This document shows positions 1 through 12,883 of a stretch of 64,000 bases of DNA, one piece after another. Position 1 is the stretch's first letter, and each line of letters opens with the position of its first letter. The notes below the pieces were generated by a model that did no database searches, had not been told where the DNA came from, and saw only the letters and a program-made list of their open reading frames with translations. Source of the stretch: Plazaster borealis. Its lineage: Eukaryota; Echinodermata; Asteroidea; Forcipulatida; Labidiasteridae. The translations under genes were made by a program, and so were the position numbers. The DNA lies in NCBI GenBank assembly GCA_021014325.1, contig CM037469.1:11970663-12034662 (forward strand). The letters are read 5' to 3'.

Positions 1-670
1 GAGAAGACTTTTTGAGTCACAGTGTAACAAAGACACCAGTGTCTCGGTTACGCGTGAAACTTTCGGCTTTTACTTCTTGGCCTACGTTTGAAGGTTTTCA
101 TTGAAAATAGCTGAATTACAGTATACCAATGATGTTTACATATTAACCTTTGAAATTTAAATTTTCAATGAAAACCAACTAATTTATGGTAAAACAAGTC
201 ACAAGTTTCACAATGTAACAGGAAACTGAGACTCCGGTGTCTCTGTTACAGTGTGATGGATAGTTTTGGATCGTATATGAAAACAAAAAATCTGATTCGA
301 GAAATTGAAGTTGTACATTAAACGTATGAGCTATCCCCACCACTTAAACATGTAAAGAATATAGAAAGTACATTATTTTTTGAGATATAGCACCATGTCA
401 CGCTTTGGCCCCCTTATTTGAAGAAAGACCCAAGTGTACAATGTGTAACTTGTAAATTCTGGATAATAAAGTTGCCCTCAAAGTTTAAATAACCGTTCTT
501 TACAAAGAACAGGATTGGTAGACCTAAAAAAAAATTCCATTCATAATTGGAATAAGCCTTACATAATTAGAAACATGATGCATACAAACATTCATGAATG
601 CTTTTAGCTGTTTCCAGTTGTATCATTTTCGAATTTGAATTTTTGTTTTGATTTGTTGTATGGTGTGCTA

Positions 671-1048
671 TTAAAGGCATGGTACACATTTGGTAATTAC
701 TCAAAATATATATTTTTAAGCATAATAACTTACTTGGTAATGAGCAACTGAGAGCTGTTGATTGTACAAAACATTATGAGAAACGACTCCCTCTAGAGTA
801 AAGTAGTTTTTGAAAAAGAGGTAATTTCTCACTAAAATATTAAATGACTTCAGGCCAGAAGCCTTTTTAAAGCATCTGAAAGCCCACAAATTTGTACAAC
901 AAGGGTGTTTTTTCTTTCATCATTTTCTTGCAACTTCGATGACCAATTGAGCCCAAATTTTCACAGACTTGTTATTTTATGCGTACATGGATACACAAAG
1001 TGAGAATACTGGTCTTTGACGAATACCAAACGTGTCCAGTACCTTTAA
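671..1048 (-). mobile_element. TTAA-flanked miniature inverted-repeat element, copy 1
   Basis: About 378 bp bounded by TTAAAGGCA on the left and CCTTTAA on the right, with the inverted terminal motif around TTTGGTAATT / ATTACCAAACG. The same sequence recurs at 16331-16683, 31364-31732, 46482-46848, 48661-49036 and 49743-50064. The bounding TTAA on both sides suggests piggyBac-type target duplication; no transposase is present, so it is non-autonomous. Confidence 0.75.
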
Positions 1049-2938
1049 AAACTAGAGGATTGGAATAACATCCCCCACAATGTGCCCCTTTAAAACCCTT
1101 CTCAGTCTGCACTTTAAGTTTAGTGCTTGTGAGTTGATGGGTTCCCTGACAGGGTCAGACTGCAGCCAGAGGGGAAATCACCCCATGGGCCCCTGAGGGG
1201 CTTGCTAAACTCATGGTGGCAGACTACAGGCAGCCTGTATTAGTCCTAATGCACACTTCGTGGGTCAAAACAACTTTTGTACAAAACAACCTCATTACTA
1301 TCCTTCCGAAGACAAGGTTTACCAAGGCGACTCATAATCCTGCCATCATTGACTTGTGTACACGCCCAGGGTTCTCCCAGGGTTTTTTTGTTAAACTGTG
1401 GGGCATTCTGGACCCAAATTTTTGCCTTTTGTAGCACACTGAATTGAAACAAGGTCCTCGGAATGTTTTTTTACTTGGTGTTTGTATTTGGTTTTAAAAC
1501 CCTCTGTGCAATTTGGGGCAGTCTAAATTGTTTTTAGCTTGATGATTTTTGTGAGTTTGACTTTGAGTCTGATAAATATCTGTCAATTCTGTTGAGTATC
1601 GAGGTACACACAAGACAAATGAGGTATATTTTCTCTTAGTGCTTGCTCAACTCCTTTTGATTCTAGTCTTGTAAAATAAATTCTGGTCTAGTGAAAAAAA
1701 TGAGCTACAAGCCATTCACTCTTGAGGATATATGACCCCAAAAATTACAGCCCTGTACAAGTTGACATCGCTGTTATACCCAATGCAGATGTTCACCCCC
1801 AGAGGCCCTTGGTGGTGTGCTGTTATGCTTTTAAATGCAGCATATAGTTTTGTATTACTAAGGTCTGAAATACTGTGTATGTGTATCAGCATCTATTAGA
1901 CAAACCGTCACTGACGCCACGAACTAACCAACTGTGTACACACAAACAAAAATCAGTTTTCAATCAATGTAGAGATGTGTTACATTGTACTACATTGAAT
2001 TTTGTATTACATTGTAATACAAAAAGATACATTACAATGTAATACATAATTGCAAGCACTCACACACTTTCCAATGTTGTGTACAAACAAACAAGAACAG
2101 TGCCAATAATCTGTTGCAGACCAACAGACAAATCTAATTCCACACCATGGCATAATATCGGAAAAGGATGATGTCATAGCAATGTGCCGCTTCAATTGAT
2201 TGTACAAAGGCCAACGTGGAGGTACCGGCATGCACATTTTGTACTAATGACTGTCTCTGCAGTATATGTGGGTTGAGGCTGCATAGGAAGTGTAGGAGGG
2301 TGTTCCCCAATGAGATATGAGTAATCAAACTGGTATGTGCTGGCAGAATCAAATATTCATGCTTGTCAGTCTCCACATTACAGATCTACATGAAGCATAG
2401 AGAAAGGACCAGAGAGCATGAAGCATCATGCACACCATTCCATTCATGAAATTATCTCGTCTCGTTGACACAGTCATGACAGTACTACATGTACCTTACT
2501 GAGGTTCTCCCCCTGGATTTTTCAAAACTGTGGGACATTTTTCAAAATTTTGGAAGTTTGGCCAAAGGACACTGAATTGCAATCAAATTCAGCGTTACAA
2601 ATTACATACACACTGTATTACGTGTGTACAATGTACATTGTACATGTAGGCCTTGATGTACATGTACATGGTGTACATGTTGTTTGTGACCTTGTTGCAT
2701 ACACTTTAATTATATTAGTCATAGAGGAAAAAATCTTTGACCAAGTTCCTGCTTAGAATACATGTTTGAGCACCGTGCACATCATGGTGGTGTAGTCCTT
2801 CGCTCATTTTACATAATATGTAAAACATCACGTTTAAATGTGCACTACAGACATTTAAGGGACAAGACCACTTTCCCTTAGAAAAAAGATGCTTCAGTTT
2901 TTGAAAACAAAACACCGAACCGATTTACAGTCCCGAAG
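1049..2938. other. Non-coding stretch with repeat fragments
   Basis: No supported gene. It holds diverged repeat pieces: 1435-1510 matches 3715-3790, and the motif around 'ttctccc...actgtgggacatt' occurs at 1370, 2505 and 3058. Clusters of acatgtac occur at 2620-2680. It probably lies in an intron of, or downstream of, the leftward LRCH-like gene. Confidence 0.5.
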
Positions 2939-3050
2939 ACATAAAACAAAGATTTTTTATAAGGGTCCACCAATGTCAAGACCAGAGCCCAATTTCACAG
3001 AGCTGCTTTAAAAATAGGGACACTGGACTAGCCAGCAAGACCACTTGCAG
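2939..3050 (+). repeat. Direct repeat with 3969-4090
   Basis: About 110 bp (acaaagattttttataaggg ... gaccacttgcag) is repeated at 3969-4090 in the same orientation. The two copies bracket the Mutator-like element at 3132-3714, so a local duplication surrounds the insertion. Confidence 0.6.
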
Positions 3051-3131
3051 AGACAGGGTTCTCCCCTGGATTTTTCAAAACTGTGGGGCATTTTGGACTT
3101 TGTGGATGTTTGGCCGAAGCATGCTGAATTG

Positions 3132-3714
3132 TAGCCCAGGTTGGACTCCTCCGTTGCATACAACGCGACGGAGTCCAGGGTATAAAGGTCCTCAGGCATT
3201 GCAACAAAATTTATAACCATTTTTCATCATATTTTTACCTATTTGAGGAAGCTGAAATGTGACTCACATGTTCCTTGTATCCTGAACCTTACGACTGCTC
3301 TATTCAGAATTGCCAATTTTATCCTTGGATGACATTATTGTGAAAATAAAATGGAAATTGACGCATTCGTTGCGACAACCTCAACTGACATGGAACCAAG
3401 CCCACAAAAGAGGGCGCTGTCTAACCCGTAACACTGAACGCTTTTTCTTCCGGGCGGCAACACGACGGAGTCACAGCGCCAGTGCACAACTTGGACTTAT
3501 TTTCGGAAATAATGTCATTCATGGATGTATTTGATAGGTTTTGAACTCAGTACAAGTGTAATTAAAGGCACCAAGAATAAGTGAATGGAGTTTCAGCTTC
3601 TCAAATTAGGTACAAATATTTTAAAATGTTACTTAAAATTTTGTTCGCATTGTAAAGGATCTTTATACCCAGGACGTCAGTGCAGTGGCACTGACTGACG
3701 TCCTACCAGGGCTA
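3132..3714 (+). mobile_element. Mutator-like (MULE) non-autonomous element, copy 1
   Basis: 583 bp flanked by the perfect 9-bp direct repeat GCTGAATTG (3123-3131 and 3715-3723). Terminal inverted repeats start TAGCCC[A/T]GGT[T/A]GGAC and run about 80 bp. Each contains its own hairpin (GGACTCC...GGAGTCC on the left, GGACGTC...GACGTCC on the right) followed by GGGTATAAAG. The interior is not transposase-like. A second, inverted copy is at 27104-27711. Long terminal repeats plus a 9-bp target duplication are typical of Mutator-like elements; the family assignment is inference. Confidence 0.72.
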
Positions 3715-3968
3715 GCTGAATTGAAACAAGGTCTTCGGAACGTTTTCTACTTGCTGTTTATCTTGGTTTTAAAAGCCCTACTGTGCAATCTGGAGCCTTT
3801 TATATGGTTTTCTCTTTATGTTTTTTTGTGGGGGAAAAAAGGGGAAAAAGGGGAGGGGGTGGGGCGAGTTTTGTGTGTCGGACAAAATTTGTGCGTATCG
3901 GCACGCAAATCGCGTGTATCGGCCCGATACGCTAGCTTGTACATGGGGAGAACCCTGTACAGTCCCTG

Positions 3969-4090
3969 TACTTACAAACAAAGATTTTTTACAAGGGTCC
4001 ACCAATGTCGAGACACGAGCCCAATTTCATAGAGCTGCTTAAAATACGGGCGTACTTTACCACTGAACTAGCCTGCTGGACCACTTGCAG
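3969..4090 (+). repeat. Direct repeat with 2939-3050
   Basis: Second copy of the roughly 110-bp repeat described at 2939. It includes the phrase 'cccaatttcatagagctgctt' (in part), which recurs as fragments throughout the window and marks a common dispersed element. Confidence 0.55.
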
Positions 4091-5910
4091 TTCACTAGTT
4101 CCCAGTTGACCAGCGGACCAAGTCTGTTAAAGAGAACACTGCGACCTACATACATTATACGTACAGTTCACTCGCTCACCCAACAAATGCCCAAGCTGCT
4201 CTCATCCTACAGACATGGCATTCAACAGCTAAGGACTTGTCATTAATCACTGAAAATCATTACATAAAACGCTACTTTGCGCCCGTCAAGTATAAACAAT
4301 TTTGCGAAGTACAAATAATTCAATTACTCCTCGACTGCATTTCTTGTATCAACGAATCTTTGTTTTGACAGCTTTGGGGCATCCTGTGTTGTCATGGGAA
4401 CACCTTCACAATTGGCTGGTCATTAAAATGAAATTGCATCGGAAATTGAGCCTTATTAAAATGTTTGATTGTATTTTGGAGTTAAATTGGAGACCAACAA
4501 ATCTCATTCTTGAAATATCCCCAAAGTAAGGACACCTGTTCAAACATGTTTTGGTTTTACATACAAATGATACATTGGATAGTAAACACACTGTAAGTTG
4601 GCATTGGGTACAATATTCAATAAACACTGAATTTATAACAGGGGAGTATTCTTTTAAAGCATATTTATATTTGAAAAAAATAAAATTGTGTGCTGTACAT
4701 GTACATTTACATGGACATGTAGATGTACATGTACTGTGAAAAAAATAAACGGTACATCTACAGTATGCTGGTTATTTATGTAGTGTGACTACATTTTGTA
4801 TTGTTGTATAAGTTTGTTTGTCATAAGTGTGCTGTACATAAGACATGTAAGATCTTATGTACAGTCATGACAGTAGTAGTAATGTCTATAGTATTACATT
4901 AGGCATTAACTGCAAAGGGCCCACATAGCTGATGTCATAGACTCCAGCTGCCCCCCCCAAAAAAATTGAAAAGATTAGAAACATCTGTTTTTCAGATTGC
5001 TGTAGTACATGTAGCTCTGTATTATAAGAAAGTTACTGAATATTAATTTTACAATACATATTTTACTGAAAGTTATGAAACTATTGGATTTGTTAAAATG
5101 TTAGTTTACGAAACGAAAACCAATAATTTCAATAATTTTTTTGTATCCTTTTTTGTACACAGCTATTGGTATTGAATGCATTGTCAATGTAGACACAAAT
5201 TAAGCATACCAAAAGCAGTGGTCAGCCCTGTAATAAGGGCATGGCCTGAAGTATCAAAGGTCACTTGACTGCCCAATCAATGGCCCTATGTTAACAATAT
5301 TTAGTTTACTATTTTATCGGATTTATTAGTATTATTAAGGTCAATACGAAAACTGATAACGCAGACGTTTCTTTTTTACATTATACTGTATACAAAAAGT
5401 TTAATGTGTGCACAATGAGCATTAAACCCTCCTCCAGAACACAGACTCCGCCCTCACCCTCCACAAGGTTACAATGGTACATAATACTGTATGTTGTGTG
5501 ATGTGAGCCACAGCTGTGCAGTTGACAGTCTATTTCGTGCACAGCCATTTGACAGCACAACGTAACTATCAACAGAGACCATTTTATAAAATAGGCACCC
5601 AAACTGACCATATTTTTCGACCGCATGAGGGCGCTTTCTTCAGGGAATGTTGCATCACAATTACAGTTTTATCTTATTTTAATTGCCTGTATGTGATTTT
5701 CTTACATCAGTGACGAAACACATAAACATAATAATAACAAAAATGAAAAAACCCATTTGTTTTTTTGTTTTTTATCACGTAAAAATTGGTCCGCAAACGC
5801 CCTCACATGGTCAAAAATACGGCCAACTGCAGATTGATTCATGCTGTCAAGCTGTGGAGCTGTGCACATGTACACACCGTATACAACAAACAGTACAACA
5901 AATGTTCCAT
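4091..5910. other. Non-coding stretch
   Basis: No convincing exon on either strand. Open frames here are short, lack splice sites in useful positions and resemble nothing I recognise. AT-rich with acatgtac-type repeats at 4695-4735. Confidence 0.45.
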
Positions 5911-6331
5911 GTTAGGCCTGGGTGATTACATGTGTAGTGCGACTAGTGGATCGAAGTCGCGACTGTTGATTGCTATGTCTAGTCGCAACTGCCACTTTTC
6001 AACTATCCGGTTAACCGCACCGCCACAACTACCATTGACTACTGAAAAAAAATCGTGACGGTAAAGTCTGGTATTGGTAGTAGCGCTAAGTGGAAGTGAA
6101 TGTTACTAGTCGCCCAGTCCTAAATGACATTGTCTGCTATGATATATTGTTGCATCAAAAGAGTTGCTTACTGCAATGGCGTCCATTGCAATGCATACTT
6201 CACATTTCAGCCTGAATTGTTCCCATCTTGTTACAATCTTTGGTTTTGAAAATAGTCGCGACTAGTGTCGAAGTCGCTACTTATTGAAGCGCAACTAGTC
6301 GGGTAGTGAATTTCACTAGTCGTGCAGGCCT
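5911..6331. repeat. Small dispersed element with repeated GCGACTAGT motif
   Basis: Bounded by 'aggcctgggtgatt' and 'cgtgcaggcctag', with internal repeats of the motif gcgactagt / actagtcgc in both orientations. It has the look of a miniature inverted-repeat element; no coding potential. Confidence 0.4.
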
Positions 6332-6373
6332 AGTGTTTAGTATGAAAATTACTTCAATGGGAGACTATAGAAC

Positions 6374-6484
6374 GCTGGGTGGCAGCAGACTTACCAGGTA
6401 AATTTCCATTGTTTACGTAGTTCTGAGCATGCGCACATTACCGAGAACATTGGATTTACCTGGTAAGTCTGCTGCCACCTAGCT
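6374..6484. repeat. Foldback inverted repeat
   Basis: Arms of about 36 nt: 'gtggcagcagacttaccagg' near 6379 is the reverse complement of 'cctggtaagtctgctgccac' near 6459, separated by about 40 nt. Likely a very short miniature element. Confidence 0.7.
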
Positions 6485-6869
6485 TCCCAAAATTGCCCCA
6501 TTCAGAAATAAACTATTCAATGGACCAAGACCTCTTTTTTAATCTCGTAAGTCGTAACACTTTGTCACAGATTCCTCATAGTTCTTAATTAGCCTAATTT
6601 CTTTTAGCAGTTCATACGGGCAAAAATTACTGTTGAACAAACTTCTGCTCTAAGATTCATAAATATTCATTGCCGGCCTGGAATTTCATCTTTGAGAGGG
6701 CAAGGCCAGATATTTTGTGAGGGGCACTTCCATTGGCAAAATATCTTAAAGTCCAACTTTAAAGGGGCACCAAGGCCAACACCAGGGCAACAGAGGCCAT
6801 GGCCTCCCTGGAATCCGTCTGTGTAAGTCAAGGCCTGTCATTTTGGAAACAGTCACAAACAATACACAT

Positions 6870-7232
6870 GGCACTGTATACTCAGTACTTTCCCGAGTCC
6901 TGTGAAAAAAATCACAGGCATATTACTCGGGTGGGATTTGAACCCACGACCTTTGCCAATCTAGAGCAGATGTCTTACCATGGAGGTAGGTCTTACCAAC
7001 TAGACCACCGAGGTTGCCCGGTAGCTAGAGGCAGTTCGAATCCTATAATTTAGCAGTGGGGACCGCGACATGTTAAATTTGCATCGGGGATAAAGAATAT
7101 TGTCATTAAAAATAAAAAAGCATTTTTTCACAGGACTCGGGAAAGTACTGAGTATACAGTGCTTTACACACATCGGTGTACGGGTAAAACCAAATAACAT
7201 TATTTTTTATCCCCGATGCAAATTTAACATAT
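6870..7232 (-). mobile_element. tRNA-headed SINE inside a foldback unit
   Basis: On the minus strand a tRNA-like head is visible: an A-box-like TGGTCTAGTTGG and a B-box GGGTTCAAATCCC, read from about 7022 to 6930. The head is flanked by inverted arms (gtatactcagtactttcccg at 6874 against its complement near 7145; ccccgatgcaaatttaacat near 7212 against its complement near 7070). It is not a functional tRNA gene because the anticodon arm is disrupted by an extra stretch. Confidence 0.6.
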
Positions 7233-9243
7233 TAGATAAATGGCATATATGTTGGTTCGATTGTTTAATCAAAGTTTGTTAGTTTGGGCTAACTTTGGAG
7301 CATTAAACAGCTCAATGAATTTATACACACATCACTGGAAAATTTGCTGGAAAATTAAAAACTGGGTGTCCAAATTGTTCACAATACAATACAAACATGT
7401 AAATGACAGATAAAACAGGGTGTCCAAATTTAAAACGGGGTGTCAAAAAGACACCTACGTGTAGGCACCCCTCTGGCTAACACTATGCTCTCAACCAGTT
7501 ACAGCATGCGTGCACGCTCTCCATATATTATGATACAGAGGGAGGGCGGGCAGTTGCAGTAACTTGATGAGCATTCTCAATTCCAAGTACAGCCACACAG
7601 GCCTGCTTTAATGATGAGACGACACAGCCCCTTTAAAATAAAACCACAAACAGCATGGTGGAAACCAAGGTCACATGGGGTCACATGATGTCTAATTCAC
7701 CTGATGGAGCAACATGAATGCCTCTGAGGTCACACAATGGAGACTATCTGCATGAACCATTTGTGCCCATTACAAATGGAATGTTCCTGTCTGTGTGTTG
7801 GGGGAGGGGAGGGGGAGGAGCAATAGCTAACAATATACTTCCTATGGCATTTTAACAATGCAGGACAGGTCTTGCCTTAACAAGGTGTTTTACTTTATGT
7901 AGACAGGCTTTATGGTAGGGACACCCATGCAGAGTTTAACTGTTGTCAAGGTCAGGAATGAACCTGGCATGATGAATTCTCTTTGTGTAACATTTTAATA
8001 CAGTTGTTGAATGGGGATTCCTGCCAAGATCTAAATACTTGGATGCAGCCTGTCCCAAACATTGTTTACATTTACAGTGTACATGTCCTGTATATTGTTG
8101 GATTTTGTTTTTACAGTATTATTAAACTTTGTATGTACTGATGAACAAACCACTTCTTCCTCCTTGGAAGCTACAAATATTTCATTCTCTCCCTCTGCCA
8201 CCCTCGACCCTTCCTGTCCCCTCCCCACCCCCACACCTTGGCCCAATTTCATGATCTCTGCCCACCACAGATTTTTGTGCTTCGGTGCCATGTAAAACGT
8301 GATTCTAGTCTAGATGAGTTTGGGACATCAGCTTAGAATTCAGCATTAAGCAGAGCCATGAAATTGGGCCCTGGTGCCCAAAAAACCATAACATGGACTT
8401 CCAATAATGTTAATATATTAACATTATTGAAAGTACATTGATTATTTACATTACGGGTAAACCATGGTGAATGTACTATTTAACTTTAGACAGTCTGACA
8501 GTATACAGTGCTTTTCATAATTACAAGCACTTGTATGTTTTCATTCAAGTCATACGTACAGCAAAAGTGTACTCTGTAATCTGTTACATGCATACGTACA
8601 CAAACTCGTGTACATATAACCACCTCTACCCTATGATAAAACAAAACTGTAATTTTATTCTTGTCGGAGTATGATTATTTTTCCTGAGAAATTAACACTG
8701 CCATGGCCATTACAAAATGGGAATATTTTCTAGGTGTCACGATCTGTCATTTAGTTTACATTAACTTCAAACACATTCGTCATTAACATGAGACAGTAGC
8801 CAAGTAGGACAATCTTCAGCCTGGTCACATGGTCCATCTACAACAAACCAAACCCATGAACGAACAAACAAGTGGCTCAATCATGGACAGACATTCATTT
8901 GACATCGGACCCGAAAATATGGATTATTCAAATTTGTTAACCATGCAGTGAGCCTTCCAGTGAGCCATGTCAAAGCAATCACTTTATTCCAACATGAACT
9001 GGAATCTCATGATCTATGATAATAAAAGCAAGTACACTACAAACATTCCTTCGAAATCAAGCAGCTGTTTAATGGGTCTGTCTTGCTCTGTACATCATCC
9101 CCACAGTTATTGGATGTCACTGTCACTGTCAGTTGAAAGTACAAAAACCGGGTTCATTTCAACAGTGGCCAGTCAGTGCATTAACAAAACACATCCGAAA
9201 AAAACAGTGAACACCGGTCCGACTTTTATTTTTTAATACTCAC

Positions 9244-9409
9244 CTACATCCATCGTATCCATCAAATCAAACTTATCAACACTCTTAGGGAAATCTCTCA
9301 TATTCCTGCCACCTAAATTCAATATTCCAGTCATGTGAGCATCTTCCAGGACCTTTTCTAGGGACCGCAACTGGGCCCCTCCTAGATGGTGCGAAGTGGG
9401 GATCGCCAT
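9244..9409 (-). CDS. LRCH: LRCH-like protein, first coding exon (copy 1)
   Basis: Read leftward from ATG at 9409 (context AAAATGGCG) to a consensus donor GTGAGT at 9243-9238, giving 55 codons plus one base. The peptide contains RSLEKVLEDAHMTGILNLGG and then RNMRDFPKS and KFDLMDTMDV. This matches the start of LRCH proteins, in which a short 'LE.ALEEA...G.LNLS.RKL.EFP....DL.DT' segment precedes the leucine-rich repeats; LRCH proteins continue with LRRs and a C-terminal calponin homology domain and bind DOCK proteins/actin at the cell cortex. No further LRR exon is visible to the left, so the rest lies beyond position 1. An upstream in-frame ATG at 9490 exists, but the internal start has the better context. 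A CCGGAAG ETS-like site lies about 90 bp upstream (9499-9505). Identical exon at 12538-12703. Confidence 0.72.
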
Positions 9410-9589
9410 TTTGCTTTGAATTGATAATTGCATGATCGCCCATCCATCCACAAACACTAGCGGTGATTTTGTGCGCGACAGACGAACCATACACCCGGAA
9501 GGGCTTGGCGGCAGAGGGCGCTATTTACAGTTTACATCAAATAATAGAGCGCTTGGTTTACATCATTTTGACAGGTGTTTTAAAATTAG

Positions 9590-10553
9590 ATTCAGTTTAC
9601 TGGAAGTTTTTTATTAGAGAGTTGGGCCTTCCTGATCATAGTCATGATCATGTACAAGCCTGGTTGAGCTCTCACTCATTAAAACTAAATCAGAACAAAT
9701 CGGAATTTTTGCTTTTTGGCTCCAAAGTACAACTAAATAAGATAAATGTTCACTCTATAATATTGCAGGTTCTGTATTTGAGTCACTCATGTAGAAATCT
9801 TCGGTGTTCAATTTGATTCTACCATGTCAATGTCATGTCAAGTTTCAGCCATCTGTAAATCAGTCCGTTACCAGCTGCGTAACATTGGTGTTATACGAAA
9901 GTATTTAACTCAATCAGCCACTGAAAAGATTGTTCATGCCCTTATTTCATCCCGTTTAGATTTTTGTAATTCTCTTCTCTGTAAATTACCAAACACTCAG
10001 CTTGCCAGATTGCAAAGACTACAAAACACAGCTGCCAGGATTGTTACACTGTTTAATCGTAGAAGTCAAATCACACCAGTACTTCAATCTCTCCATTGGC
10101 TCCCTATGCATTATAGAATTGTATTTAAATTACTTTTGCTTGTGTTGCCTGCAAGGTTCTGCGCTCCAGAATATCATCTCTCTAGGAATCTTTGGTCATC
10201 CAATTCATTATCACTTGTTGTTCCTAAAACTCACACCTTATGGGGGGGGATCGTTCATTCGCACATGCTGGATCTTCTCTCTGGAACGAACTTCCTCAAG
10301 ATATTCGTAATATTTCTGATGTACACAATTTCAAAGTTACTCTCAACTCATCTATTCAAGATGTATTTCTTTAATTCATAGTTTTGTTGCTTATTGTTAA
10401 TTATCGTATGTTTTCCCTAATTGTTACTTGGTTTTCTTTTCACTGGATATTTTTTGTACATATTATGTATTGTTTTTGTTTGCATTGTCTCTGCTTCTCT
10501 GCGCCTTGGAACATCTCTTAGATTGATTTGGTGCATTACAAATGCCTATTACT
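9590..10553 (+). mobile_element. 5'-truncated CR1/L2-like LINE, copy 1 (degenerate)
   Basis: Two frames together encode the end of a LINE reverse transcriptase: 'AWLSSHSLKLNQNKSEFLLF' (around 9655-9715), then a frameshift, then 'SRLDFCNSLL' and 'LPNTQLARLQRLQNTAARIV' (around 9950-10045) and LHWLPMHYRI. This is the classic C-terminal pattern of CR1/L2-group elements. The 3' tail 'ttggtgcattacaaatgcctatta' (in part) matches the L2-type tail. Endonuclease and most of the RT are missing; a frameshift near 9815 and others make it dead. It lies head-to-head with the LRCH-like exon. Confidence 0.82.
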
Positions 10554-12537
10554 CATCATGGTCAAAGCGGGCCTGTCGCTGCACTTGGGATTAATGAACT
10601 CTCAACCAAGGTTTTAGCCAGGATTTGGTAAAAGGGTTTCAAAATTTGCTGGAAAATTAAAAACTGGGTGTCCAAATTGTTCACAATACAATACAAACAT
10701 GTAAATGACAGATAAAACAGGGTGTCCAAATTTAAAACGGGGTGTCAACGTGTAGGCACCCCTCTGGCTAACAATATGCTCTCAACCAGTTACAGCATGC
10801 GTGCACGCTCTCCATAGATATGATACAGAGGGAGGGCGGGCAGTTGCAGTAACTTGATGAGCATTCTCAATTCCAAGTACAGCCACACAGGCCTGCTTTA
10901 ATGATGAGACGACACAGCCCCTTTAAAATAAAACCACAAACAGCATGGTGGAAACCAAGGTCACATGGGGTCACATGATGTCTAATTCACCTGATGGAGC
11001 AACATGAATGCCTCTGAGGTCACACAATGGAGACTATCTGCATGAACCATTTGTGCCCATTACAAATGGAATGTTCCTGTCTGTGTGTTGGGGGAGGGGA
11101 GGGGGAGGAGCAATAGCTAACAATATACTTCCTATGGCATTTTAACAATGCAGGACAGGTCTTGCCTTAACAAGGTGTTTTACTTTATGTAGACAGGCTT
11201 TATGGTAGGGACACCCATGCAGAGTTTAACTGTTGTCAAGGTCAGGAATGAACCTGGCATGATGAATTCTCTTTGTGTAACATTTTAATACAGTTGTTGA
11301 ATGGGGATTCCTGCCAAGATCTAAATACTTGGATGCAGCCTGTCCCAAACATTGTTTACATTTACAGTGTACATGTCCTGTATATTGTTGGATTTTGTTT
11401 TTACAGTATTATTAAACTTTGTATGTACTGATGAACAAACCACTTCTTCCTCCTTGGAAGCTACAAATATTTCATTCTCTCCCTCTGCCACCCTCGACCC
11501 TTCCTGTCCCCCTCCCCACCCCCCCCCCCACACCTTGGCCCAATTTCATGATCTCTGCCCACCACAGATTTTTGTGCTTCGGTGCCATGTAAAACGTGAT
11601 TCTAGTCTAGATGAGTTTGGGACATCAGCTTAGAATTCAGCATTAAGCAGAGCCATGAAATTGGGCCCTGGTGCCCAAAAACCATAACATGGACTTCCAA
11701 TAATGTTAATATATTAACATTATTGAAAGTACATTGATTATTTACATTACGGGTAAACCATGGTGAATGTACTATTTAACTTTAGACAGTCTGACAGTAT
11801 ACAGTGCTTTTCATAATTACAAGCACTTGTATGTTTTCATTCAAGTCATACGTACAGCAAAAGTGTACTCTGTAATCTGTTACATGCATACGTACACAAA
11901 CTCGTGTACATATAACCACCTCTACCCTATGATAAAACAAAACTGTAATTTTATTCTTGTCGGAGTATGATTATTTTTCCTGAGAAATTAACACTGCCAT
12001 GGCCATTACAAAATGGGAATATTTTCTAGGTGTCACGATCTGTCATTTAGTTTACATTAACTTCAAACACATTCGTCATTAACATGAGACAGTAGCCAAG
12101 TAGGACAATCTTCAGCCTGGTCACATGGTCCATCTACAACAAACCAAACCCATGAACGAACAAACAAGTGGCTCAATCATGGACAGACATTCATTTGACA
12201 TCGGACCCGAAAATATGGATTATTCAAATTTGTTAACCATGCAGTGAGCCTTCCAGTGAGCCATGTCAAAGCAATCACTTTATTCCAACATGAACTGGAA
12301 TCTCATGATCTATGATAATAAAAGCAAGTACACTACAAACATTCCTTCGAAATCAAGCAGCTGTTTAATGGGTCTGTCTTGCTCTGTACATCATCCCCAC
12401 AGTTATTGGATGTCACTGTCACTGTCAGTTGAAAGTACAAAAACCGGGTTCATTTCAACAGTGGCCAGTCAGTGCATTAACAAATCACATCCGAAAAAAC
12501 AGTGAACACCGGTCCGACTTTTATTTTTAATACTCAC

Positions 12538-12703
12538 CTACATCCATCGTATCCATCAAATCAAACTTATCAACACTCTTAGGGAAATCTCTCATATTCC
12601 TGCCACCTAAATTCAATATTCCAGTCATGTGAGCATCTTCCAGGACCTTTTCTAGGGACCGCAACTGGGCCCCTCCTAGATGGTGCGAAGTGGGGATCGC
12701 CAT
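12538..12703 (-). CDS. LRCH: LRCH-like protein, first coding exon (copy 2)
   Basis: Same 166-nt exon as 9244-9409, with an identical predicted peptide, start codon (12703) and GTGAGT donor (12537-12532). As the gene runs leftward, this copy is the upstream one. It could serve as an alternative promoter and first exon spliced past copy 1, or be silent. Because both copies start with ATG and leave phase 1, splicing copy 2 into copy 1 would need an acceptor that is not apparent. Confidence 0.66.
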
Positions 12704-12883
12704 TTTGCTTTGAATTGATAATTGCATGATCGCCCATCCATCCACAAACACTAGCGGTGATTTTGTGCGCGACAGACGAACCATACACCCGGAAGGGCTT
12801 GGCGGCAGAGGGCGCTATTTACAGTTTACATCAAATAATAGAGCGCTTGGTTTACATCATTTTGACAGGTGTTTTAAAATTAG

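Larger units (their letters stand above)
7339..10553. repeat. Segmental direct duplication, unit 1 (3.2 kb)
   Basis: The segment starting 'aaaatttgctggaaaatta' is repeated almost base for base at 10641-13874, differing by short indels (for example an extra 11 nt near 7447 and a shorter C-run near 8225). It contains one LRCH-like first exon and one truncated LINE. The right edge coincides with the LINE 3' tail. The units are separated by about 87 bp. Confidence 0.93.

Noticed and set aside
3310..3534. Conserved 74-aa protein shared with 27306-27533
   Set aside because: Similarity is explained by the two copies of the Mutator-like element; the insertion in copy 2 happens to be a multiple of three, and no protein family is recognised.
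8031..8295. Protein-coding exon (frames on both strands, repeated at 11321-11633)
   Set aside because: The repetition is due to the segmental duplication; the frame changes between copies (C-run length difference) and no domain is visible.
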